From NCBI GenBank assembly GCA_903909435.1, contig CAIVVT010000276.1:1-37681 (forward strand): DNA of 37,681 bases. The letters run 5' to 3'. The position numbers and the translations under genes were made by a program. The notes under the pieces are model-generated. The model had not been told where the DNA came from and ran no database searches. It worked only from the letters and a program-made list of their open reading frames with translations. Positions 8,572 through 15,038 of the stretch are shown here, piece after piece (within the stretch, counting starts at the first letter, position 1; each line of letters opens with the position of its first letter). This DNA is from an uncultured Acidobacteriia bacterium (GTDB lineage Bacteria > Acidobacteriota > Terriglobia > Bryobacterales > Bryobacteraceae).

Positions 8572-8975
8572 TGGCTCAACGCATAGGTGATGGTGCCGGA
8601 CGTGTAGGCCGTGGCGTTCAGCCGATAGCTGACGTAGGCCTGTGGCTCGGTCCATTGATCGGAGGCCGTGGCGCTCCACTGTTCGAGCTGGATGGTCGTA
8701 CCGTTGACGCCGACCGTCACAGGTTGCCATGCGCCGTTCAGGAAGCGGTCAAGCTCAACGGTCCCGACGAAGGTCCCGGTGATCGAGATGTTGAACGGCC
8801 TGCCCGCGTTCGGGATGAAACTGGCGGATTGCCCCGTCGCGCTGAAGGTGCCGGTGACAGCCGTGACGCCGGACTGGCGCATGTTCACGTCATCGACGCC
8901 GGAATATCCCCCCGCGAACGAGGGCGAACCCATCAGCGCCAGCAGTGCGGCGCCCACAAGAGCCCGTCTGATCAT
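8568..8975 (-). CDS. Small beta-sandwich virion/adhesin domain protein with signal peptide (135 aa)
   Basis: The N terminus MIRRALVGAALLALMGSPSF followed by A-GGYSG is a predicted Sec signal peptide. The mature ~114 residues (VNMRQSGVTAVTGTFSATGQ, FNISITGTFVGTVELDRFLN, YRLNATAYTSGTITYALSQ) match a small domain common in phage structural regions. Related copies are usually cytoplasmic-type virion decoration or head-fibre domains; here an export signal is added. GGAGA lies 9-10 bases before ATG 8975. It is followed immediately by the esterase gene, which also has a signal peptide, so the two probably act at the same place. Confidence 0.72.
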   Translation of the reverse strand: MIRRALVGAALLALMGSPSFAGGYSGVDDVNMRQSGVTAVTGTFSATGQSASFIPNAGRPFNISITGTFVGTVELDRFLNGAWQPVTVGVNGTTIQLEQWSATASDQWTEPQAYVSYRLNATAYTSGTITYALSQ

Positions 8976-9038
8976 TCCGCAGTCTCCATGCCTCGGTGGA
9001 GTGTGCGGGCGTTCGGAGGGGGTTTAGGGATTTCCTAG

Positions 9039-10355
9039 TTATTCAGACCGGCGGCGGTCGTGATGCCGCAGCATGTCGTCAAAGGTCATGTCGGCCAGGG
9101 TCTTCAGTTCGGGCGGTTTGGGTGGCTCGGGCGCCAGTTCGCGCCAGGCCATCGCCATGTAACGGAAGGCGTCGGCGGCGTGGCTCGTCCAGTCATGTTT
9201 GGGCTGGTCACGAAACGCCCGCGTCTTCGGATCGAAGTCGGCGCGGTATTGCCTCAAAGCCTCAAGCCCTGCCCTGCATCGCACGGCATCGAACACCATC
9301 CGGGGGAACAGCACCCGAGCGGCGTTGATGCCGTCCATGATCTTGTGGTCAGGCACGAGCCGCGGCTTGAGACCGATGGTCTGCATCGCCTCCACGCGCG
9401 TTCGCCCGTCGCCGGTGAACTCCCTGACCCTCGCGTCATGGGGCACGTAGTCGGTCTTGTAGGCGTACGGCTTGGCCTGGAGCACCTTGGCGTAGTGGTT
9501 GACCGGCTGGCCATTGTTCTCGTAGAAGTCGATGACCCTGATCTCACCGCGCAGCACCTGCCAGAACCAGATGGCTGTGGAATCCCCCATGCCCAGGTCC
9601 CACGCCGTGTAGACCGGCAATGCAGGCTCGTACGCAACATCGCAGATCCGCCCGGTGCGTTCAGCCTCGGCCATATCCTTGCCGAAATAGGCGCCGATGA
9701 TGGCCGCCTCGAACGAGCACTCGAACTCCTGGGCATACTGTTCGGGCGTCATGTCCTTGGCGGCGGCGTCGAGTTCGGCCTTTGCGACAATGCCGGTTTC
9801 GCTCGCCCGCAGCATCAGGCTCAGCCAGTCAGGATCGGTGAACCCTCGCTGGTACATGTCGTAGAAGCTGTTGCGGCCCTTGGGGGTCCCGATGAAGGTG
9901 GCGTGTCCTTGACGGTCGGCCAGGAGCGGACGGATAACCTCGCCCCATAAAGCCGGATGCATGTCCGCCGCTTCGTCGAGCACCACGCCGTCGAGATACA
10001 ATCCACGGAGTCGGTCCGGGTTGTCGGCCCCATACAGCCTGATCCTAGCTCCGTTGAGCAGATCGACGCGCAGCTCCGTTTCATTCGGTGGCCCCGCTAA
10101 GACCGGCGTCGCGTAGCGTTTGAGATAGGTCCACGCCACGTCCTTCGCCTGGTTGAACAGCGGAGCGATGTAGGCATAGCGGCCCTCGGGTTTGTTGCAG
10201 GTGATGGCGGACTTGATCTGGTCGTTGATGGTGGCCACGGTCTTGCCGGCGCGGCGGTGGGCGACGATCACCGACCAGCGTTGGGCGCGGTTGTGATATG
10301 GCAGGAACACCCGGCGGGGGGCGTATGGGATGATCAGGCTTCTGGCGGTAGCCAT
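9039..10355 (-). CDS. terL: Terminase large subunit
   Basis: This 438-residue packaging ATPase/nuclease has Walker A AHRRAGKT (residues 32-39), Walker B VVLDE (124-128) and the coupling motif GTPKG. The nuclease half carries AWDLGMGDSTAIWFW and the late Asp in SHAADAFRYMAM. It cuts concatemeric DNA and drives it through the portal. It overlaps the terminase small-subunit gene by 22 bases. The downstream gap of 63 bases before the next gene is one of the larger gaps in the arm. A circularly permuted contig fits headful packaging, though packaging type is inferred. Confidence 0.93.
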   Translation of the reverse strand: MATARSLIIPYAPRRVFLPYHNRAQRWSVIVAHRRAGKTVATINDQIKSAITCNKPEGRYAYIAPLFNQAKDVAWTYLKRYATPVLAGPPNETELRVDLLNGARIRLYGADNPDRLRGLYLDGVVLDEAADMHPALWGEVIRPLLADRQGHATFIGTPKGRNSFYDMYQRGFTDPDWLSLMLRASETGIVAKAELDAAAKDMTPEQYAQEFECSFEAAIIGAYFGKDMAEAERTGRICDVAYEPALPVYTAWDLGMGDSTAIWFWQVLRGEIRVIDFYENNGQPVNHYAKVLQAKPYAYKTDYVPHDARVREFTGDGRTRVEAMQTIGLKPRLVPDHKIMDGINAARVLFPRMVFDAVRCRAGLEALRQYRADFDPKTRAFRDQPKHDWTSHAADAFRYMAMAWRELAPEPPKPPELKTLADMTFDDMLRHHDRRRSE

Positions 10356-10624
10356 GTGACCGTATAGGTTCCCGTGGTGTCCGCCTTGACCTGAAGCGGA
10401 ATGACCTTGCCCAGCAGCGTCAGGAACGCGGAGGGGTTCTCATCGGCTTGCCTCTTGAGGTAGGACACACCGCCAGCGCCATCGAGGGCCTGAAGGATCA
10501 TGTCCTTGAGCTCGGTCGTTAGCTTGTTGGGGACGTTCTTGGCCCTCCCCTTGGGGTTGCCAGACTGTCCCTTGACGAACCGCCCGCCTTGCTTTTGGCC
10601 TGTTGTTTTCAGGGCCACGCTCAT
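10334..10624 (-). CDS. terS: Terminase small subunit-like protein (DUF5681 type)
   Basis: This 96-residue protein contains GGRFVKGQSGNPKGRAKNVP, the hallmark of the 'GNPKGRP' family found next to large terminases, followed by helical segments (ELKDMILQALDGAGGVSYLK, ENPSAFLTLLGKVIPLQV). It likely recognises packaging DNA. The start is ATG 10624, which overlaps the preceding stop by ATGA; upstream in-frame codons lack support. It overlaps terL by 22 bases. Confidence 0.78.
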   Translation of the reverse strand: MSVALKTTGQKQGGRFVKGQSGNPKGRAKNVPNKLTTELKDMILQALDGAGGVSYLKRQADENPSAFLTLLGKVIPLQVKADTTGTYTVTWLPPEA

Positions 10625-10947
10625 GACGCCCTCCTCAGTTCCTCGCCCATGTTCCACAGCACCGCCCGACATTCCGCCATGCCGTCATCGGTGAGGCAGT
10701 AGCCCCTGCCGTAGTGGCAATCGATCGCCTCGGTGTTGAGCGCCTGGCGAAGGCGTCCGACGTGATAGACGATGGCCTTCGGGCTTGAGGAGACCAGAAC
10801 CGCGAGGCACTTTGCGGTTATGGGCCGGCCTTCGTGCTGGTAGAGGCTGACGAGCAAGTTTGCGGTTGCACGCTCAAGGCCGAACCAGCTGGTGAAGGCG
10901 CAGTGCATGGCGTGGGCGAGTGTGTCTGGCTTTGCGTAGGCGTTCAT
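10621..10947 (-). CDS. OmpR/CtrA-type winged-helix DNA-binding protein
   Basis: This 108-residue protein is a lone effector domain of the OmpR response-regulator class, without a receiver domain. Matching elements are GLERATANLLVSLYQHEGRP (N-terminal helix), the recognition-helix region SSSPKAIVYHVGRLRQAL, and the wing IDCHYGRGYCLTDDG ('I-x3-GRGY-L' signature). CtrA, the Caulobacter master regulator, belongs to the same class; specific CtrA relatedness is not shown here. It is coupled by ATGA overlaps to the replication-like gene and terS. It may regulate late genes or compete at host sites. Confidence 0.68.
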   Translation of the reverse strand: MNAYAKPDTLAHAMHCAFTSWFGLERATANLLVSLYQHEGRPITAKCLAVLVSSSPKAIVYHVGRLRQALNTEAIDCHYGRGYCLTDDGMAECRAVLWNMGEELRRAS

Positions 10948-11636
10948 GCGCTGGCTCTCCGCTCAATGACCGATAGGCAATGCTTTGCGAGGACGGCCCG
11001 GGCGTCCCGGACGATCTTGGTCCCGGCGAACGTGGTGTGCGGGACAATCGCCCGCTCTGGCACGTCCTGCCATGCAGCCGGGTCGATGTAGCTGCGACAC
11101 CAGTCCTCGCCGCAGTGATCAGCGAACGCCTGCCGAACCTCGCTTGGTCCTGAAAATGAAATCTTCGCGTCGCTAAGGGTAGAAGGCCCGTAGGTGCCTT
11201 CTACCTTAGCTCTGGCTTCTGGCTTCTGAGTGGAAGGGGGGCTTGGAGGGGGGCTTGAAGGTGGCCGTTTTCCTCCTTTGTTTTCAGAGGCTTGCGCTAG
11301 GGCTTCCGCCTTCGCTTTTCGGCCTGCAACAGACCTCTTGTGATCGTCGGTCATGCGCTTCGAGTAAACGACGCCCGAGCGCGTGCAGCGGAGGACATGG
11401 GCGGCGCGGAGTTCGACAAGCAACGCTTGGACCTCCTCGACGCTGGACCCGACTACACGCGCTAGAACGGCGTCTTCGACAGGCTGATCGCCGATCAGAA
11501 GATGGCCGTAGGGAGATGCTTCGTGCATGATGCAGAGCATCTCTATCCAGAGCCCGCGCGCCGCCAGTGAGACGATGCGAAGGGCCTGATCTCCCCGCCA
11601 GTCACGCGGGTAGAATTTCATCCAGGGCTGGCTCAT
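10944..11636 (-). CDS. Replication initiator/replisome organiser-like protein
   Basis: This 230-residue protein has an N-terminal helical domain beginning MSQPWMKFYPRDWRGDQALR, the pattern of DUF1376/YdaU-type phage replication proteins ('kfYp.DW..d...Ls..erGayi.LL'). A basic Pro/Ser-rich linker follows (about residues 110-150), then a C-terminal domain (VRQAFADHCGEDWCRSYIDP). This architecture is used by proteins that bind an origin and recruit host helicase. No polymerase, primase or helicase gene was found, so host recruitment is plausible. It lies directly downstream of the DnaA-like gene with a 4-base overlap. Confidence 0.65.
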   Translation of the reverse strand: MSQPWMKFYPRDWRGDQALRIVSLAARGLWIEMLCIMHEASPYGHLLIGDQPVEDAVLARVVGSSVEEVQALLVELRAAHVLRCTRSGVVYSKRMTDDHKRSVAGRKAKAEALAQASENKGGKRPPSSPPPSPPSTQKPEARAKVEGTYGPSTLSDAKISFSGPSEVRQAFADHCGEDWCRSYIDPAAWQDVPERAIVPHTTFAGTKIVRDARAVLAKHCLSVIERRASA

Positions 11637-11983
11637 GTGCCCAGCCTCGGCAGGTTGTTGCGGTCGGCGTGGCGGCGGCAGCTGTAATAGACCGTCCCGT
11701 GATCTGTACCGAAGAGGCGGCCGATCTGGGGATAGGAGAAGCGCGGTTCACCGTTGGCATGGGTCCGTGAACGCAGTGCATACATCGCCGCTTGGCGTGC
11801 GTGGGCCAGTGGTCTTACTCGCGAGGGGGCGATCAATTCATCCCTCGAATAGCCGTGGTCGCGCGCGATTGCTTCAATGATGTCCATGGGTGTAATATAC
11901 GGCACGTCGTTTTCTTGACGAAACCCGTATCGCCCTTTCTGCACAGGATTAACCTCACCTCGCCACAGCGACAGAACGGTCAT
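11633..11983 (-). CDS. Stand-alone DnaA domain IV-like DNA-binding protein
   Basis: This 116-residue protein matches only the C-terminal DnaA-box-binding domain of DnaA. It has helix AIARDHGYSRDELIAPSRVR, the basic/HARQ segment LAHARQAAMYALRSR (residues 59-73), and the recognition motif FSYPQIGRLFG-TDHGTVYYSC (82-102; DnaA has 'IG..FGgRDHsTV'). No AAA+ ATPase domain is present. It could bind DnaA boxes on phage or host DNA, either as an origin factor or as a competitor of host DnaA. It is coupled by ATGA to the GcrA-like gene upstream and the replication-like gene downstream. Confidence 0.78.
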   Translation of the reverse strand: MTVLSLWRGEVNPVQKGRYGFRQENDVPYITPMDIIEAIARDHGYSRDELIAPSRVRPLAHARQAAMYALRSRTHANGEPRFSYPQIGRLFGTDHGTVYYSCRRHADRNNLPRLGT

Positions 11984-12498
11984 CGCACCCTCGCTGGTAC
12001 GCGGATCACGTTCGGCTCATAAGGCGCACGGGGCTTGCTGATCGTGCGGACGGTTCCAAGCAGTAGGTGCGCGGCGCAATAGCTGTGAAACTGGCCGTCT
12101 TTCCTGACGGTGACCGGAGCGCAGCAGGAGAGGACGGCAGTCCCCTCTCCTTCCACGGGCCAGGCGCATTCACGGACGCGGCGATCCATCCAAGGCTTGG
12201 GGTTTGCGCCCCTGGGAAGCTCGCTGGGGGCGATGCGGGGAGCGGGCGGACCTTGGACAGCCAGGCGAGGTTTTTCGGGGTTCCTGGGAGTCATGGCGCG
12301 CTTCTGGTGGGCCGCTTTGGAATTGGCATGACCAATGCCCGGCGAGCGTTCCCAGTTCTTGCGGTGGGCGATGCCGATCACGGCGTTGCGGGATTTAGCC
12401 CCAACGGCGGCGGCGACAATCGACGCGCTAAGCCCCTTGTCGATGTATAGCGCGCGGGCCTGTTCGATCAGGTCGTCGGTCCAGAAGGATTCGGCCAT
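11980..12498 (-). CDS. gcrA-like: GcrA-family cell-cycle transcription regulator
   Basis: This 172-residue protein has the GcrA N-terminal HTH: FWTDDLIEQARALYIDKGLS followed by ASIVAAAVG and SRNAVIGIAHRKNW (the family pattern is 'GLSASqIA..LG..tRNAVIGK.HR'). A Pro-rich basic linker (about 50-108) leads to the conserved C-terminal block with CAWP (111-114), paired Cys 125-126 and YC..H (140-144), which in GcrA contacts RNA polymerase sigma. In Caulobacter GcrA activates promoters carrying CcrM-methylated GANTC. The start is ATG 12498 (TGATG overlap); longer in-frame starts overlap the upstream gene. Confidence 0.85.
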   Translation of the reverse strand: MAESFWTDDLIEQARALYIDKGLSASIVAAAVGAKSRNAVIGIAHRKNWERSPGIGHANSKAAHQKRAMTPRNPEKPRLAVQGPPAPRIAPSELPRGANPKPWMDRRVRECAWPVEGEGTAVLSCCAPVTVRKDGQFHSYCAAHLLLGTVRTISKPRAPYEPNVIRVPARVR

Positions 12499-12992
12499 CA
12501 CGCTCCTCGACAATAGGAGGGAAGCGGCCTCGTTACAGGAAACGGTTTCGTATCGAATCCGCCAGCCTTCAAACACCGGCGCCAGTGGATCTCGTCGCGT
12601 TCCTCATCGTCGCCGCGCATAACGGGCCATGATGGCTCGGAGGCGTCGCGCTTGACCGCGTGCAGCCGGTGCGTCGCGTTCAGTTGCAGGCCGAGCCTGT
12701 GCGCTCTGTCCCGGCAGGCTTCCGGCGTTCTGGAATAGCCGACCTTGGCCAGCCATTCGCTGACACCGTTGCTTCCGAGGTTGCGATGCGCCCGAAGGAT
12801 ATCGTCCTCGGCCCCCGACCAACTGACGTAGGCTTTACGCTCTTGGAATTTCACGCCCATCTTGCGGGCGAGGTAGAGCACCTGGTTAGGCTCGCGATCG
12901 AGCGCGGCGCTGACCTGGGCGAGGGTCTTGCCCTTGGCGCCCATGCTTTCCAGCCGGCGCCGTTCTTCGACGGTGTAGGGTGTGTTCTTCAC
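12498..12992 (-). CDS. Tandem helix-turn-helix (GcrA/Myb-like) DNA-binding protein
   Basis: This 164-residue protein carries two consecutive three-helix units. The first is TVEERRRLESMGAKGKTLAQ to about residue 50, in GcrA-like style. The second is WSGAEDDILRAHRNLGSNGV to about residue 101, with RTPEACRDRAHRLGL as a putative recognition helix in Myb/SANT style. The C-terminal 60 residues are charged and of unknown role. It is coupled by ATGA to the LexA-like gene and by TGATG to the GcrA-like gene. It probably binds DNA; the target is unknown. Confidence 0.65.
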   Translation of the reverse strand: MKNTPYTVEERRRLESMGAKGKTLAQVSAALDREPNQVLYLARKMGVKFQERKAYVSWSGAEDDILRAHRNLGSNGVSEWLAKVGYSRTPEACRDRAHRLGLQLNATHRLHAVKRDASEPSWPVMRGDDEERDEIHWRRCLKAGGFDTKPFPVTRPLPSYCRGA

Positions 12993-13300
12993 GCTTCCCC
13001 CCTGGTCAGACGATCAGCAAGGATGGACAGCGCATGGTCGCGTATGTCGCCCAGGAGCGCGCTGGAGAGGGTTTCGAGCTTGGCGCGGTCGTAAGGCCCG
13101 GCGATCAGTTCAATGGACCGTGTGCGCCCGTATGAGGTCCTGATCTTGCCTTGGGATTCGAGCGACAGGACGAGGCGGGAAATGGTCGATGTGGACTCCA
13201 CCCCCATGGCCCGGCCTATCTCGCGATAGGACGGCGGAACGTCCTTGCGGGACATGATGCGCTTGATGGTGCGGAGGCAGTCGTGTTCGAGCGGGGTCAT
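12989..13300 (-). CDS. LexA DNA-binding-domain-like winged helix protein
   Basis: This 103-residue protein resembles the N-terminal winged helix of LexA. The supporting segments are MTPLEHDCLRTIKRIMSRKD, PPSYREIGRAMGVESTSTIS and LSLESQGKIRTSYGRTRSIE ('PS..EI...mG..S...v...l..LE..G.I.r'). It lacks the LexA self-cleavage domain, so it would not respond to RecA by itself. It is coupled at both ends by 4-base overlaps. It may regulate SOS-box promoters or a phage promoter. Confidence 0.7.
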   Translation of the reverse strand: MTPLEHDCLRTIKRIMSRKDVPPSYREIGRAMGVESTSTISRLVLSLESQGKIRTSYGRTRSIELIAGPYDRAKLETLSSALLGDIRDHALSILADRLTRGEA

Positions 13301-13545
13301 AGCCGCCCCACCGACATCAGCAGGCCGTTCGTCGTCCCCTCACGGACCTTTGGTCGCGGAGACGTTTTCCCGGCGGCGGATATGATCTGCAACCGCTTCC
13401 AGTTGGCCTGGGCCTGGGCGATCTGCTCATCCGTCATGGTCTGGACGATATTTGCGGCAAAGCTGAAACTGAGCTGCAATGGACGGAGTTGTGCTTTCAC
13501 GGCAGGCTTTGGCCAAGGGTAGAGCGAGCGGAAAACGGGCTTCAC
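13297..13545 (-). CDS. Small protein of unknown function (82 aa)
   Basis: The start is GTG 13545, which overlaps the previous stop as GTGA. The product starts MKPVFRSLYPWPKPAVKAQL and contains a helical segment TMTDEQIAQAQANWKRLQII followed by a basic tail. No recognised domain. The coupling pattern supports its reality and shows that it is produced with the DNA-binding cluster downstream. Confidence 0.6.
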   Translation of the reverse strand: MKPVFRSLYPWPKPAVKAQLRPLQLSFSFAANIVQTMTDEQIAQAQANWKRLQIISAAGKTSPRPKVREGTTNGLLMSVGRL

Positions 13546-13802
13546 CGCACCACCTCCCACCGAAACCCGATGATGACGACGGCCCAGAACAGCGTGTTGA
13601 GCGTCAGGGCCAGGCAGATGCGCCAGTTGATCGCCGATCGGCTCAGAAGCGATCCCGCGGCGTTGGAGACGGCTCTACCGATCCACGAAAGAAGATCGCT
13701 CACCAGAGCGAACGGCATTTGCAGGATCACCAGAACCCAGCCGGTCAGACTGAGCGAGTAGGAGCCGCAGGCCCTGAGCGTGCGCGAGGTTGCGCCGTGC
13801 AT
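13542..13802 (-). CDS. Small two-helix membrane protein (86 aa)
   Basis: The ATG at 13802 has a strong ribosome-binding site, GGGGGAGGAAG, directly upstream. Two hydrophobic segments are seen: SLTGWVLVILQMPFALVSDL (about residues 19-38) and RICLALTLNTLFWAVVIIGF (about 61-80), so an inner-membrane location is likely. The gene start lies inside the end of the 146-residue gene upstream (128-base overlap). Function is unknown; it is far from the lysis genes. Confidence 0.6.
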   Translation of the reverse strand: MHGATSRTLRACGSYSLSLTGWVLVILQMPFALVSDLLSWIGRAVSNAAGSLLSRSAINWRICLALTLNTLFWAVVIIGFRWEVVR

Positions 13803-14115
13803 CTTCCTCCCCCTTTTCAAGGTGTGATTGAAGTGACTGTTGGAATAGGTGCGCTCCGAGCCACAGCAGCAGCGGCCAGCGCCCGCGCTTGTGGGACAGG
13901 CACTTGTTGAGCGTCCGAAGGCTCGCCGTGCCGTAGACGACGCCCCTGGCCTCGCCATCGGTCAACGCCCATTCGAAGCCGACAAAGCTGAGCGTGTTGA
14001 CCGGCCAGCGTTGGCGCACGTAGGCGGCCAGCGCGTTCTGCAGACCGTAATCGTGCGGGCGAGAATCTGAGAATTGACGCTCGAAGTTTGAACTTTCACG
14101 CATTGCTTGCCCCAT
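13675..14115 (-). CDS. Hypothetical protein (146 aa)
   Basis: The frame begins MGQAMRESSNFERQFSDSRP at 14115 (a second ATG at 14103 is possible). It shows ordered helical content (YGLQNALAAYVRQRWPVNTL, GVVYGTASLRTLNKCLSHKR, LLLWLGAHLFQQSLQSHLEK). I recognise no family. It is the first gene of the leftward run, starting opposite a rightward gene at 14157 with only 41 bases between, so a divergent promoter likely sits there. Its last 128 bases overlap the membrane-protein gene. Confidence 0.55.
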   Translation of the reverse strand: MGQAMRESSNFERQFSDSRPHDYGLQNALAAYVRQRWPVNTLSFVGFEWALTDGEARGVVYGTASLRTLNKCLSHKRGRWPLLLWLGAHLFQQSLQSHLEKGEEDARRNLAHAQGLRLLLAQSDRLGSGDPANAVRSGERSSFVDR

Positions 14116-14140
14116 GTTGATCACCGACCAACACGGGCAA
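14107..14140. promoter_or_regulatory. Imperfect palindrome at a divergent gene start
   Basis: TTGCCC-(CA)-TGTTG, nine bases, CAACA-(C)-GGGCAA form an inverted repeat covering the ATG of the leftward gene and the short divergent space to the rightward gene at 14157. Its right edge includes GCAAAC, the half-site of the lysogeny-switch operators. It is a candidate operator for the late arm. Seen directly; the regulatory role is inferred. Confidence 0.4.
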
Positions 14141-14156
14141 ACGAAAGGGACAGACG

Positions 14157-14348
14157 GTGGACATCGAGGGCGCGGACGAATGGTTTTGCAGCTTGATCCG
14201 AGCCAATAGCGAGGCCGTGCGCGCGACGAAGGCGGCACAGGCTAACAGGCAGGCAAGAGCGTATCGCCTGCATGAGGCCCAGGAACAGCGGAGCGAGGTT
14301 CAGGCGCTCTTGCTGGCCCTGGTCATCGGGGATGAACCCGAATGGTGA
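14157..14348 (+). CDS. Small charged helical protein (63 aa)
   Basis: GTG start at 14157, preceded by AAAGGGACAG. The product, opening MDIEGADEWFCSLIRANSEA, is rich in Ala, Glu, Gln and Arg and appears entirely helical. The opposite strand frame here has shadow-like Arg/Leu composition. No family is recognised. Its stop overlaps the next GTG (GTGA), suggesting a two-gene rightward unit. Confidence 0.5.
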   Translation: MDIEGADEWFCSLIRANSEAVRATKAAQANRQARAYRLHEAQEQRSEVQALLLALVIGDEPEW

Positions 14349-14449
14349 ATGAGCGGCAGGTCTTTCTTGGACCCGTACACCTGCCAGACGGGCGCGAGAC
14401 CATTGCGGCTGCCTGGGGAAGGGCCGCGCAAGTCCCAAGCTCTGAATGA
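14345..14449 (+). CDS. Very small protein (34 aa)
   Basis: GTG start at 14345 shares GTGA with the preceding stop and the frame runs to TGA at 14449. The product includes MNERQVFLGPVHLPDGRETI. The only support is the coupled start and sensible composition. Confidence 0.35.
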   Translation: MNERQVFLGPVHLPDGRETIAAAWGRAAQVPSSE

Positions 14450-14467
14450 TTGCCCCCGAGGTCATGG

Positions 14468-14668
14468 CTAGCCGTGACCTGTGACGTGATGGCTGATGGC
14501 CCACAGCTCGCCAGCGACGGAGAAGCCGAAGCAGATCGCGAGGGCCCATAGAGCGATCACCGCGACAATGAACACCGCGAACCCAAGCCGCTGGCCGAGC
14601 GTCATCGGCGCCGGATCACGCCCCCGGCACTCGGCACAGCGATGCGGGCAGTAGTCGCAGGCGTTCAT
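14468..14668 (-). CDS. Small membrane protein with N-terminal Cys cluster (66 aa)
   Basis: From ATG 14668 (preceded by AAGGTTGGGG) the protein begins MNACDYCPHRCAECRGRD, a CxxC-x3-CxxC zinc-knuckle-like motif, then a hydrophobic segment LGFAVFIVAVIALWALAICF (about residues 28-47). It is probably an inner-membrane protein with a cytoplasmic metal-binding tip. It is convergent with the 34-aa gene. Function unknown. Confidence 0.5.
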   Translation of the reverse strand: MNACDYCPHRCAECRGRDPAPMTLGQRLGFAVFIVAVIALWALAICFGFSVAGELWAISHHVTGHG

Positions 14669-14758
14669 ATCCCCAACCTTTTGCAGGGTGCGACAATCTG
14701 TCTTGCGACTCTGAAACAAGCGTCGTACGGTTCCACACCAGCGTGGGGGTGGACAGTC

Positions 14759-15025
14759 ATGGCGGGTATTGGCCATGCGGACGGCGACGATTTACCCGTG
14801 TTCGATGCGGCGTTAGTGTTGTTGTCCGCTATTTTGAAGGTACAAACGCGGAACATGGGGCGCAAGGAACGCACCCAGTATATCAAGGACCTCGAAGATG
14901 TCCTGGACGATTGGGCGGCGTCCGCCTCGATCATCCCGATCCGAGAGCGGCCCAACCTGCCGCAGCGATCCGACAGCCTCAGACGGGCGCGATTGTGCCT
15001 GACGCGGCTCAAGGGCTCGCTGTAA
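14759..15025 (+). CDS. Hypothetical helical protein (88 aa)
   Basis: ATG 14759 is preceded by GGGGGTGG. The product contains PVFDAALVLLSAILKVQTRN, RKERTQYIKDLEDVLDDWAA and ends in a basic helix. No recognised family. It is divergent from the membrane-protein gene (14668) and convergent with the leftward XRE gene, so leftward transcription from the switch would produce antisense RNA to it. Confidence 0.55.
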   Translation: MAGIGHADGDDLPVFDAALVLLSAILKVQTRNMGRKERTQYIKDLEDVLDDWAASASIIPIRERPNLPQRSDSLRRARLCLTRLKGSL

Positions 15026-15038
15026 CTCATACGGAGGG

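Noticed and set aside
8572..8730. Extension of the SGNH esterase upstream of its signal peptide
   Set aside because: It runs through the 135-residue gene in another frame; the coupled ATGATG at 8571/8568 places the signal peptide at the true N terminus.
14121..14549. Minus-strand open frame opposite the two small plus-strand genes
   Set aside because: Arg/Leu/Pro-rich shadow composition; the plus-strand frames have coupled starts and balanced composition.
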